Below, piece after piece: positions 1 through 6,591 of a stretch of 27,596 nt of DNA (position 1 is the stretch's first letter; each line of letters begins with the position of its first letter). A program made the translations under genes and the position numbers. The stretch is from DATAFF01 sp036257595. GTDB lineage: Bacteria > Pseudomonadota > Alphaproteobacteria > Rhizobiales > Aestuariivirgaceae. The notes under the pieces are model-generated. The model saw nothing but the letters and a program-made list of their open reading frames with translations, was not told the DNA's origin and did no database searches. The DNA is taken from NCBI GenBank assembly GCA_036257595.1, contig DATAFF010000120.1, positions 1 through 27,596 on the forward strand, written 5' to 3'.

Positions 1-89
1 GATCTGACCCCTCCGCGGCACGAGCCATTCCCTTTTCCGTCCTGGATGGCTATACGCCGGATCGTCCGTTTGGAGGAGAAGGAGATCCC

Positions 90-455
90 ATGCTCTATGC
101 CATTCTCTGCTATCATTTCGAGGATGTGGTGACCTCCTGGACCACGCAGGAGGACGATGCCGTGATGGAGCGTCTCGGCGTCATCCATCAAAAGTTGCGG
201 AGCGACGGCAAGCTCGGTCCTGCTGTCAGGCTGCTGCCAACCACCACTGCGACAACGCTCAAGAAGGACAAGGAAGCGCCGCTGGTGATCGATGGGCCTT
301 TTGCCGAAACCAAGGAGCAGCTTCTCGGCTTCTACGTAATCGATGGCGAATCGCTGGACGAGGTGATCGACATCGCCCGCGATTTCGCGCGCGCCAATCC
401 GGGTGGCAGCTATGAAATCCGCCCGATATCGCTCTATTTGCCCGGGTCAATATGA
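90..455 (+). CDS. DGPF/YCII-domain protein (ECF42 partner)
   Basis: This 121-residue protein belongs to the YCII-related (DGPF) family. The family signature is a DGPF-like stretch, seen here as IDGPFAETKEQLLGFYVID at about residues 67-85, followed by a segment typical of the family (ARANPGGSYEIRPI). The start is well supported: a strong purine-rich ribosome binding site (GGAGGAGAAGGAG) lies at 71-83, just before the ATG. No catalytic residues can be assigned, because the biochemical role of the family is not settled. It lies directly upstream of an ECF sigma factor, and its stop codon is 1 base before the GTG chosen for that gene. This DGPF-ECF pairing is the known hallmark of the ECF42 sigma group, where DGPF genes are usual targets of the sigma factor. 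The family is confident; the function is unknown. Confidence 0.9.
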   Translation: MLYAILCYHFEDVVTSWTTQEDDAVMERLGVIHQKLRSDGKLGPAVRLLPTTTATTLKKDKEAPLVIDGPFAETKEQLLGFYVIDGESLDEVIDIARDFARANPGGSYEIRPISLYLPGSI

Positions 456-456
456 C

Positions 457-1716
457 GTGAGCGAGCTGGCCTGGATCGATTCAGCGCTGGTGGCGGCGCG
501 GCCTCAGGCGGTCAGCGCGCTGCTCCGCTATTTTCGCGATCTCGACAGCGCCGAGGAGGCCTATCAGGAGGCGTGTCTCAGGGCGCTCGGCTCCTGGCCG
601 CAAAAGGGCCCGCCGCGCGATCCAGCAGCATGGCTGATCTTTGTCGGACGGAATGTCGGCATCGACGCAGTTCGCCGGCAAATGCGCCAGCAAGCGATGC
701 CGCCTGATGATTTGATATCGGATCTTGATGATGCAGAGGCGGCGATCGCCGAGCGCCTCGACAGCGAGCAGTATCGCGATGATGTGCTGCGCCTTCTCTT
801 CATCTGCTGCCACCCGGAGCTGCCGACCACGCAACAGATCGCACTGGCCTTGCGCATCGTCTGCGGTCTGAGCGTCGGCCAGATCGCGCGCGCCTTCCTG
901 GTCAGCGAGAGCGCCATGGAGCAGCGGATCACCCGGGCCAAGGCGCGGATCGGCCAGGCCGACATTCCCTTCGAGCCGCCCGGCGCGGCGCAGCGGGCGG
1001 AAAGGCTTTCGGCGGTCGCGGCGATGATCTATCTCACCTTCAACGAAGGCTATTCGGCCACCGGCGAGGCTGTCACGCCGCGGCGACCGCTTTGCGACGA
1101 GGCGCTCCGGCTGGCCCGGCTGCTGCTCAAGCTGTACCCGGCCGAGCCCGAGGTCATGGGGCTTGCCGCTCTCATGCTGCTGCAGCATGCGCGGGCTCGG
1201 GCGCGGATTGCCGAGGATGGCTCGATCGTCCTTCTCGAAGACCAGGATCGACGCCTGTGGGATCGCGCCATGATCGAGGAAGGGCTGGAGCTGATCGACA
1301 AGGCGATGCATCACCGCAGCCCTGGGCCCTATCAGCTTCAGGCGGCAATTGCAGCGCTGCATGCGATGGCGGAAAATCCGGAGGAGACCGACTGGCGGCA
1401 GATCGACCTTCTCTATGCCACCCTGGAGCACCTGCAGCCCTCGCCGGTTGTCACCCTCAACCGGGCGGTGGCAGTCGACAAGGTGCGCGGACCGCAGGCG
1501 GCGCTGGCAATGATCGAGCCACTGGCGCCGCGCCTCAACGGGTATTTCCACTTCTTCGGTGTCAAGGGTGCGCTGCTCCTCAAGCTCGGTCGACGGCAGG
1601 AAGCACAAGCAGCGTTCGACCGGGCCATTGCACTGGCCAACAGCCCGGCGGAGGCAGCGCATATCCGCAGTCATCTCGACCGTCTGATCCGGAACAGCGA
1701 AGCGCCGAGAGCATGA
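457..1716 (+). CDS. ECF42-type RNA polymerase sigma factor with C-terminal TPR region
   Basis: This is a 419-residue extracytoplasmic-function sigma factor that would direct RNA polymerase to its own set of promoters. Region 2 spans about residues 1-80 (ARPQAVSALLRYFRDLDSAEEAYQEA, split by the helix turn). Region 4 spans about 120-175 and includes the helix-turn-helix LSVGQIARAFLVSESAMEQR. The remaining ~240 residues form a helical, TPR-like extension, which is characteristic of ECF42 and replaces the usual separate anti-sigma factor. The reading frame is open from 403, but I chose GTG at 457: the upstream DGPF gene ends at 455, and the protein then begins MSELAWIDSAL, as ECF42 members do. 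No anti-sigma gene is adjacent. The extension is thought in this group to control activity; that is family knowledge, not seen here. Confidence 0.9.
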   Translation: MSELAWIDSALVAARPQAVSALLRYFRDLDSAEEAYQEACLRALGSWPQKGPPRDPAAWLIFVGRNVGIDAVRRQMRQQAMPPDDLISDLDDAEAAIAERLDSEQYRDDVLRLLFICCHPELPTTQQIALALRIVCGLSVGQIARAFLVSESAMEQRITRAKARIGQADIPFEPPGAAQRAERLSAVAAMIYLTFNEGYSATGEAVTPRRPLCDEALRLARLLLKLYPAEPEVMGLAALMLLQHARARARIAEDGSIVLLEDQDRRLWDRAMIEEGLELIDKAMHHRSPGPYQLQAAIAALHAMAENPEETDWRQIDLLYATLEHLQPSPVVTLNRAVAVDKVRGPQAALAMIEPLAPRLNGYFHFFGVKGALLLKLGRRQEAQAAFDRAIALANSPAEAAHIRSHLDRLIRNSEAPRA

Positions 1717-1722
1717 TGCTCT
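1708..1722. repeat. 15-bp perfect palindrome over the sigma-factor stop codon
   Basis: The sequence AGAGCATGATGCTCT is self-complementary around a central G and contains the TGA stop codon of the sigma factor (1714-1716). It could form a short hairpin in the transcript between the sigma factor and the DUF2157 gene. It lacks a following T-run, so a Rho-independent terminator is unlikely. It could also be a protein binding site or chance. Confidence 0.4.
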
Positions 1723-1756
1723 AGAGCCGCCTCCAGGGGAAAGGTATAGTTCAGGA

Positions 1757-3025
1757 ATGCTCGGCTACACGGCTCATTTGCGTCGCGATCTTGCCCGCTG
1801 GCGTGAGCGGGGCTGGATCAGCGCCGAGCAGGAAGAGCGCATGGCAGCCGATGCAGCAACCCATTCCGGCTTCTCGGCCGGCTCGGTGCTGGCCATTCTC
1901 GGCGCGGTGCTGCTGTGTCTGGCGATCGTGACCTTCGTTGCCGCCAATTGGGAAGCATTGCCGCGGATCGTCAGGCTTGGCATCCTGTTCGGAACATTGT
2001 GGCTCTCCTATGCCCTTGCCTATGGTCTGTTCCGCACCGGGCGCGATCAGTTCGGCCATGCCATGCTGCTCATCGGCGGCGCGGTGTTCGGCGCCAGCAT
2101 CATGCTGATCGCCCAGACCTATCATATCTCGGGCAATCCGGCCGATGCGGTGCTGCTATGGGGAGCAGGGGTGTTCCTTGCTGCCGTGCTGATGCTGTCG
2201 ACGGCATCGCTGATCTTCGCCATTCTGCTGCTTGCGGTGTGGCTGGTGATCGGCGAGACGGAAGGCCCGTCGATTCCGATGTGGCAGTTCGCGATCGCCT
2301 GGGGCTTGTGCGCGGCGGCGGTGTGGCGGCAGAATTCGCAGCTCGCCCTCCACGCGCTGATGCTGGTGCTGCTGGTGGCGCTCTTTCGCGAATTCATGCG
2401 CGAGACGCTTGCGCCCGGCACGGTGTGCCTGTTCGGTTTTGCCGTTTATGTGCTGGCCGGCGGACGACGGGGGTTGACCGGCGACGCCCGGGCCGAGCAT
2501 CTCTTCCCGACTCTTGCGACCTATGGAGCGCTGGTGTGCCTCGGCGATGTGATGCTGCTGCAAGTCGGTGAGCCGCTGGTCAGCGTGCCGGCGGCGTCGG
2601 TTGCGATGCTGGCATGGGCCGGTCTCGCCGCGGCGCTCCTGACGGTCGCGGGGGCGTATTGGACCCGGAGCTTCCCGCCGCTCGTCGTCGCCGGGTTTGC
2701 GGTCTTCGCGGTGCTGCTCCGGCTCGTCCTGCCGCCATTGCTTGCACCGCTGAACGACATGACGACTTTCGACATCCATGCCGGCGTTCTGATCCTCGTC
2801 GGCAGTCTGTGGCTGATCGCCGATGGCGGACGACGGGGAATCCGCTCGATCTCCGCCGCCGGTTACGCGTTCTTCATGGCTGAGCTCTTCTATATTTACT
2901 TCAAGACCTTTGGCGGTCTTCTCGAAACAGCGCTGTTCTATTTGCTGGCCGGGCTCCTGCTGATCGCCATGAGCGCGGTCTTCGTCGTCAGCGAGCGACG
3001 CAAAGCGCAAAGGATCCCGGCATGA
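1757..3025 (+). CDS. DUF2157 multi-pass membrane protein
   Basis: This 422-residue protein has a short soluble N-terminus (about residues 1-40, including ARWRERGWISAEQEERM, typical of DUF2157). It is followed by roughly a dozen hydrophobic segments that run to near the C-terminus, which ends in a basic tail (SERRKAQRIPA). It is therefore an integral inner-membrane protein. DUF2157 proteins have no established biochemical activity. The gene overlaps the next one by 4 bases (ATGA at 3022-3025), so the two are translationally coupled; DUF2157 and GDYXXLXY genes are commonly paired in bacteria. The ATG at 1757 sits right after a CAGGA at 1752-1756, and a better purine tract lies at 1735-1743, so the start is reasonable but not certain. 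The gene lies 40 bases after the sigma-factor gene on the same strand. Confidence 0.88.
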   Translation: MLGYTAHLRRDLARWRERGWISAEQEERMAADAATHSGFSAGSVLAILGAVLLCLAIVTFVAANWEALPRIVRLGILFGTLWLSYALAYGLFRTGRDQFGHAMLLIGGAVFGASIMLIAQTYHISGNPADAVLLWGAGVFLAAVLMLSTASLIFAILLLAVWLVIGETEGPSIPMWQFAIAWGLCAAAVWRQNSQLALHALMLVLLVALFREFMRETLAPGTVCLFGFAVYVLAGGRRGLTGDARAEHLFPTLATYGALVCLGDVMLLQVGEPLVSVPAASVAMLAWAGLAAALLTVAGAYWTRSFPPLVVAGFAVFAVLLRLVLPPLLAPLNDMTTFDIHAGVLILVGSLWLIADGGRRGIRSISAAGYAFFMAELFYIYFKTFGGLLETALFYLLAGLLLIAMSAVFVVSERRKAQRIPA

Positions 3026-3582
3026 CGACGAAGCCGCAGCGATTTGTGGCGCTGTCGCTCATCGCCATCGCGCTCATCCAGTCGGCGGCATTGGCGAAGA
3101 TCGTCTATGACCGGGTTGCGCTGCTGCGAACGGGAAAGGAAGTGGTCCTCAAGCTCGTGCCGCGGGACCCGCGCGACCCGTTCAAAGGCTATTATTCATC
3201 GCTGAACTACGACATCTCGCAGCTCGATTGGCGGCTGATCGCCGGCGGTCGGCCCGATTTCTCGGTGGGCGACACGGCCTATGTGGTGCTGCGGACGGGA
3301 CCGGAGGGCCATGCCGTTCCGGCGAGCCTTTATCCCAGCATGCCGGTCGAGATGGCGGGCGATGTGGTGGCACGCGGCAAGATCAGCTGGGTCTCGCCGG
3401 ACCGCATCAACCTGACCTATGGGATCGAGGAGTATTATCTGCCACAAATGGAGGCGGCGCGGCTCGACAACATTCCGGTCGACAGCATCCGGATCGTTGC
3501 GGCGGCTGGGGCGGACGGTCAGCTTGCCATCAAGCGGCTGTTGGTCGACGGTGAGCCGGCCTATGAGGAACCGCCGTTCTGA
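3022..3582 (+). CDS. GDYXXLXY-domain protein
   Basis: A 186-residue protein with one N-terminal hydrophobic segment (about residues 8-25, LSLIAIALIQSAALAKIVYD) that can act as a signal anchor. The family motif GDYxxLxY appears here at about residues 55-62 as KGYYSSLNY, just after the typical VPRDPRDPFKG. The rest is probably an extracytoplasmic beta-rich domain. The function is unknown; members are nearly always encoded beside a DUF2157 membrane protein, and here the ATG lies inside the end of that gene (4-base overlap). The two probably form one membrane complex. The motif begins with Lys-Gly-Tyr rather than Gly-Asp-Tyr, a modest deviation from the family name. Confidence 0.85.
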   Translation: MTTKPQRFVALSLIAIALIQSAALAKIVYDRVALLRTGKEVVLKLVPRDPRDPFKGYYSSLNYDISQLDWRLIAGGRPDFSVGDTAYVVLRTGPEGHAVPASLYPSMPVEMAGDVVARGKISWVSPDRINLTYGIEEYYLPQMEAARLDNIPVDSIRIVAAAGADGQLAIKRLLVDGEPAYEEPPF

Positions 3583-3592
3583 GTCGGAAGCG

Positions 3593-4201
3593 ATGGATCG
3601 TCTGCTCGATGGCTATAGGCGATTTCGCCGGACCGTGTGGCTGGCCGAGCGGGATCGCTATGAGTCGCTGGCGCGCCGCGGTCAGCGGCCGGAGGCGCTG
3701 GTCGTCGCCTGCTCGGATTCCCGGGTCGACCCGCAGACGGTGTTCGGCGCTGCCCCCGGCGAGCTGTTCGTCGTGCGCAATGTCGCCGGCCTGGTCCCGC
3801 CTTATGAGCCGGATGGGCATTATCACGGCACCAGCGCCGCGCTCGAATATGGCGTGCGGGTGCTCGGGGTTGCCCACATCGTGGTGCTGGGCCACGCGTT
3901 GTGCGGCGGGATCAGAGCGATCGTCGATGGTGCGCCAGAGGAGGTCGGCGATTTCGTCGCGCAATGGATGGCGATCGCCGAGCCAGTGCTCAAACATGTC
4001 CCGCCCGAACTCGACAGGGTGGAGATGCTCAACCGGTGCGAAACGGAGGCGGTGCGCCTGTCACTCGCCAATCTGATGAGCTTTCCCTGGGTGCGCGAGG
4101 CAGTCGAAGAGCGCCGCCTCACGCTCCATGGCTTTCGCTTCGACATTCGAACCGGGGTGCTGGGCCGGCTCGAGGGCGCTGGTTTCGTGCCGGTCGGCTG
4201 A
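3593..4201 (+). CDS. beta-class carbonic anhydrase
   Basis: A 202-residue zinc enzyme that interconverts CO2 and bicarbonate in the cytoplasm. The beta-class zinc site is complete: Cys40 with the Asp42-Arg44 pair in ACSDSRVD, and His101 and Cys104 in GHALCGG. The NVAG segment (residues 63-66) is also typical. The frame is open from 3419, inside the previous gene, but the ATG at 3593 (MDRLLDGYRRF) begins 10 bases after that gene's stop and gives the usual family length of about 200-215 residues. It ends exactly where the convergent DUF892 gene ends (0-base gap). The same-strand arrangement with the DUF2157 pair suggests co-transcription, but no functional link is established. Confidence 0.93.
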   Translation: MDRLLDGYRRFRRTVWLAERDRYESLARRGQRPEALVVACSDSRVDPQTVFGAAPGELFVVRNVAGLVPPYEPDGHYHGTSAALEYGVRVLGVAHIVVLGHALCGGIRAIVDGAPEEVGDFVAQWMAIAEPVLKHVPPELDRVEMLNRCETEAVRLSLANLMSFPWVREAVEERRLTLHGFRFDIRTGVLGRLEGAGFVPVG

Positions 4202-5122
4202 TCAGCTTTCTGCTCTCGCCTCTTCCGACTTCAGCTCAGTGAGATAGCGACGCGTCACGGCCTGGATATTGTCGCCAAGCCATTGCGCCATCCTGATCTC
4301 CTCGTTCAGCGAAGCCTCGAGCGGTGGCCGGAACTGCGGCATGTCGACGAACTCGCACATGGTGATGAGCGAGCGATAGGCCGCGATCTCGTAATTCTCG
4401 AAGGCGAACGAGGCGAAGGCACCCTTGAGGATGGCATCGCCGGCCATTCCCTGCGGCATGATGAGAGCATTGCCGAAAGCGGCGAGCAGGGTGTCCTTGA
4501 TGGTCGACGGCGATTCATCGAGCTGGTCGAGAATGTTCTCCAAGCGACCGAGCTGCGTTCTGGTTTCACCCAGATGCTGCTCGAGCCGTGCCCGGACATC
4601 CGGATAGTCGGAGAGAGCCTCGATCTGGCGTTCCAGCAGCTGGGTGGCCTTGACCTCGACGCTGTGAGCGTTGCGCAAGCCGGTGACGAAAACATCGCGG
4701 GGCGTTTCAGGGCTGGGCAGCATGGTGCCGCGCAGCCAGGCCGTGCCCGGGATGAAGCTCTGATCCTCGTCGTCGCGCTCGAAGCGGCGGCGCAGCTGGG
4801 CGCTGTCACCGATCCGACGCGACATCAGCAATGTGCCGGCGGCGGCTGCGGCGGCGAGCAGGAGGCCCGGGCGATTGGCAATGCCGCGGGCGATATTGCC
4901 GAGGCTCAAGCCTCCCTCCGAAGGTTCACTGCGTCGTTTCCGCGACGGGCTGGTCGACCGGCGACGTTGCTGCCGATCATCGGAGGAAGATGCCTCGCCC
5001 CCGCGTTCCATGTAGCTTCTGGTATGATGATGTACGCGGCCCTTCTCGTCGCGGTACTCCCGCTCTTCAAGAGAATAGTCTTCGCCCCTGGCCGATCGGT
5101 CCTTCGAGCGTGGCTGTGCCAT
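4202..5122 (-). CDS. DUF892 (YciE/YciF-type ferritin-like) protein with long N-terminal extension
   Basis: This 306-residue protein has a C-terminal DUF892 ferritin-like helical bundle at about residues 140-300 (NAHSVEVKATQLLERQ; LEQHLGETRTQLGRLENIL; ENYEIAAYRSLI). The family is linked to general stress, but its chemistry is not established. The first ~140 residues are unusual: a highly charged, Arg/Ser-rich, probably disordered stretch (1-78), then a hydrophobic segment (about 85-100, PGLLLAAAAAAGTLLM), then a basic patch. This could anchor the bundle to the membrane. A GGAG lies at 5129-5132 (minus sense) before the ATG. An EcfG-like promoter (5231-5255) lies about 110 bases upstream, consistent with stress control. 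Most DUF892 proteins are only about 160-180 residues long. Confidence 0.82.
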   Translation of the reverse strand: MAQPRSKDRSARGEDYSLEEREYRDEKGRVHHHTRSYMERGGEASSSDDRQQRRRSTSPSRKRRSEPSEGGLSLGNIARGIANRPGLLLAAAAAAGTLLMSRRIGDSAQLRRRFERDDEDQSFIPGTAWLRGTMLPSPETPRDVFVTGLRNAHSVEVKATQLLERQIEALSDYPDVRARLEQHLGETRTQLGRLENILDQLDESPSTIKDTLLAAFGNALIMPQGMAGDAILKGAFASFAFENYEIAAYRSLITMCEFVDMPQFRPPLEASLNEEIRMAQWLGDNIQAVTRRYLTELKSEEARAES

Positions 5123-5221
5123 GTAGAGTCTCCGTCTGTTTGGCGTGTGGCAACCTTGAGGCGAGTGCGGCCGTCAAGGTTGGATCCCGTGATGTCGAGA
5201 GGATCGTCGCCTATCGATTCT

Positions 5222-5238
5222 CTGCAGTTGAACTGCAG
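5222..5238. repeat. 17-bp palindrome overlapping the -10 of the DUF892 promoter
   Basis: Two 8-base arms, CTGCAGTT and AACTGCAG, flank a single G. The right arm contains the GTT (minus sense) of the EcfG-like -10 element. It could be an operator that adds a second layer of control, but no cognate regulator is visible, and a PstI-like hexamer repeated by chance is possible. Confidence 0.4.
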
Positions 5239-5255
5239 GAGGCGAGCGAGGTTCC
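5231..5255 (-). promoter_or_regulatory. EcfG-type (general stress) promoter for the DUF892 gene
   Basis: On the minus strand GGAAC (5255-5251) is followed by 17 bases and GTT (5233-5231). This matches the alphaproteobacterial EcfG/RpoE2 consensus GGAAC-N16-17-cGTT (also written GGAAC-N18-19-TT), except that A rather than C precedes GTT. It would start transcription near 5224, giving a leader of about 100 bases. The same spacing recurs at 27318-27342 and 16344-16370. Confidence 0.6.
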
Positions 5256-5284
5256 CGGCCGGAGAGGGAATAGGCCGGGGTCGC

Positions 5285-5578
5285 TCAGGGCTGCTTGATC
5301 TCGATCTCGAGGAAAGCGTATTCCGCGCCCGAGGCATTGACCACGTCGTGCTCGATGCCGGCCGGTCGGTAATAGGGCACACCGGACTTCATGTCGGCGA
5401 AGCGCTCGCCATCGGCAGCAACCAGCTTCAGGCGCCCATCGAGCAGCGGGACAACGACATAAGGCAACGCGTGTCGGTGCCAACCGGTATTGTCGCCGTC
5501 AGCCGGAAAACGATACTCCGTGACAATGACCTGGTCGTTGTCGATCAGCCTGGTGGCCTTGGCAGTCCCGGACGTCAA
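5285..5578 (-). CDS. small cupin-domain protein
   Basis: A 97-residue single-domain cupin. The first cupin motif is visible around residues 31-50 (GWHRHALPYVVVPLLDG), giving His33 and His35 as likely metal ligands. The second motif lies near residues 66-80 (GVPYYRPAGIEHDVVN), with another His at about 77. Such mini-cupins bind metals or small ligands, and no substrate can be inferred. Its ATG overlaps the stop of the SRPBCC gene by 4 bases (5575-5578), so the two are translationally coupled and probably act on the same ligand or pathway. There is no signal peptide, in contrast to its exported partner. Confidence 0.82.
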   Translation of the reverse strand: MTSGTAKATRLIDNDQVIVTEYRFPADGDNTGWHRHALPYVVVPLLDGRLKLVAADGERFADMKSGVPYYRPAGIEHDVVNASGAEYAFLEIEIKQP

Positions 5579-6045
5579 TTGCTGACCGGCTTTGCGATAT
5601 TGTCGAGCCCGGCCTGATAAATGCCGCCGATGACCTTCTTGGCCTCATCATCCGAGGCGCCTTTGGCGTCGAAGGTGCCCTTCCATTCGATCCTGGTCTG
5701 ATCGCCGTCAGCCGTGACGCTGATGGTGGACTTGTAGTTCTGGACCGGAAGCGGCGAGTCGATGATCTCGTAGGTGTAGCTGTGGTCGGTCTTTTTCAGG
5801 AGTTTTTCCTTGATGGTGGCGCCGTCCTTGGTGGTGAGCGTCCGATAGGTCGCGCCGCCTTCCTTGCTCTTCTCGCATTTCGCGATCACCGGGTGCCAGT
5901 TCTTGATGGAGCAGAAGCCGCCGATCTTGTCCCAGACCTCCTTGGGCTTGCCGGGCACCGTGGCGGCATTGCTGACCTCCAGGGCGGCAGCCGGTACGAC
6001 GAACAGCCCGAGCATCGCGAGCGCCAGAGAAAGGATCTTCGTCAT
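5575..6045 (-). CDS. exported SRPBCC (polyketide cyclase-like) protein
   Basis: A 156-residue protein with a clear Sec signal peptide (residues 1-21, MTKILSLALAMLGLFVVPAAA, cleaved after about Ala21). This is followed by an SRPBCC/START-like fold: VPGKPKEVWDKIGGFCSIKNWHP is a standard opening for this superfamily, and the domain closes with a long C-terminal helix (DEAKKVIGGIYQAGLDNIAK). The fold makes a deep hydrophobic ligand pocket, and the ligand is unknown. The mature protein should be periplasmic. It is the first gene of a two-gene unit with the cupin. A candidate promoter with a -35 element inside a palindrome lies just upstream (6080-6112). Confidence 0.87.
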   Translation of the reverse strand: MTKILSLALAMLGLFVVPAAALEVSNAATVPGKPKEVWDKIGGFCSIKNWHPVIAKCEKSKEGGATYRTLTTKDGATIKEKLLKKTDHSYTYEIIDSPLPVQNYKSTISVTADGDQTRIEWKGTFDAKGASDDEAKKVIGGIYQAGLDNIAKPVSN

Positions 6046-6079
6046 GGGGTTCTCTCAAAGGTTGCTGGTGCCGCGCGGC

Positions 6080-6112
6080 ATCAAACACTTGCGAGACCAG
6101 GTTTGTCAAACC
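6080..6112 (-). promoter_or_regulatory. sigma70-like promoter with palindromic operator for the SRPBCC-cupin unit
   Basis: On the minus strand a perfect TTGACA (-35, 6109-6104) sits inside the 13-base palindrome GGTTTGTCAAACC (plus sense, 6100-6112). It is followed after 18 bases by TTTGAT (-10, 6085-6080; 4 of 6 consensus bases). The start of the SRPBCC gene (6045) would lie about 27 bases after the transcription start. A palindrome overlapping a -35 element is the usual place for a repressor; which one is unknown. Confidence 0.5.
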
Positions 6113-6140
6113 GCCGTGCAGGCATGAAGGCACTACCTCC

Positions 6141-6173
6141 GGCTGCGGGCTCCTCAGCCCGAAGTCGGCAGCC
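6141..6173. terminator. candidate hairpin terminator (no T-run)
   Basis: Outer arms GGCTGC (6141-6146) and GCAGCC (6168-6173) enclose an inner stem GGGCT (6147-6151) / AGCCC (6156-6160) with a CCTC loop. It lies between the end of the small minus-strand gene (6190) and the SRPBCC promoter. It could separate the two transcripts, although it lacks the U-tract of an intrinsic terminator. Confidence 0.35.
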
Positions 6174-6189
6174 GAGCGGACCATCGTTG

Positions 6190-6390
6190 TCACCGCATGG
6201 CGATGCTTTTCATCACGGCGTCGCTGATGAATTGCGGCGATTCCGCCGCAGGACATCGCGGCACCATCCCGGTGCCAGTGATGATGGCCGCAGCCTTGAT
6301 GCTGCGGTTGGTCGCGTGCTGCTCGGGTGTCCTGCCCGGAGTCGCGGTTCGGCTCCGCAATGTGCCAAAATCGTCGAACTCCTCAATCAT
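6190..6390 (-). CDS. small hypothetical protein
   Basis: A 66-residue protein of unknown function. It has an acidic start (MIEEFDDFGTLRSR), a short apolar stretch (IKAAAIITGTGMV) and no recognised domain. The frame extends 20 codons further upstream, but the ATG at 6390 is preceded by a good ribosome binding site (AGGAG at 6400-6396, 5 bases away). A stress-type promoter motif (6430-6455) stands at the right distance upstream. These two signals are the main reason to believe the gene is real. Nothing in the sequence suggests a specific role. Confidence 0.5.
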   Translation of the reverse strand: MIEEFDDFGTLRSRTATPGRTPEQHATNRSIKAAAIITGTGMVPRCPAAESPQFISDAVMKSIAMR

Positions 6391-6429
6391 CGTCACTCCT
6401 GAAAACCACAACTCGATACTTACTGGTCG

Positions 6430-6455
6430 AACGCGGTGTTCCGCCCGCAAGTTCC
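6430..6455 (-). promoter_or_regulatory. EcfG-type promoter for the 66-residue gene
   Basis: On the minus strand GGAAC (6455-6451), then 17 bases, then CGTT (6433-6430). This fits the EcfG/RpoE2 pattern at its longer allowed spacing (N18 before GTT). The expected start of transcription is near 6424, about 35 bases before the ATG at 6390. A second GGAAC at 6442-6438 has no matching -10. Confidence 0.45.
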
Positions 6456-6591
6456 TGTTTGCAGCGCGTCATTTCGGGATGGAAACGCACGATCCTGATG
6501 GCGGTCAAAATTGGCATGCGCAGTTTGCTATCACCTGCGAGGCAGATATTGGGATAGATTGGCGCTTCAAAGATCAAATCACGGAGAGTCC

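Noticed and set aside
481..1674. Minus-strand 397-codon ORF opposite the sigma-factor gene
   Set aside because: It mirrors the coding frame of a confident ECF42 gene and has no ribosome binding site or domain.
2156..3010. Minus-strand 284-codon ORF opposite the DUF2157 gene
   Set aside because: The translation is very polar and His/Gln/Arg-rich, as expected from the complement of a hydrophobic membrane protein.
4283..5617. Plus-strand 444-codon ORF across the DUF892 and cupin genes
   Set aside because: It crosses two confident minus-strand genes and their promoter region; no family resemblance.
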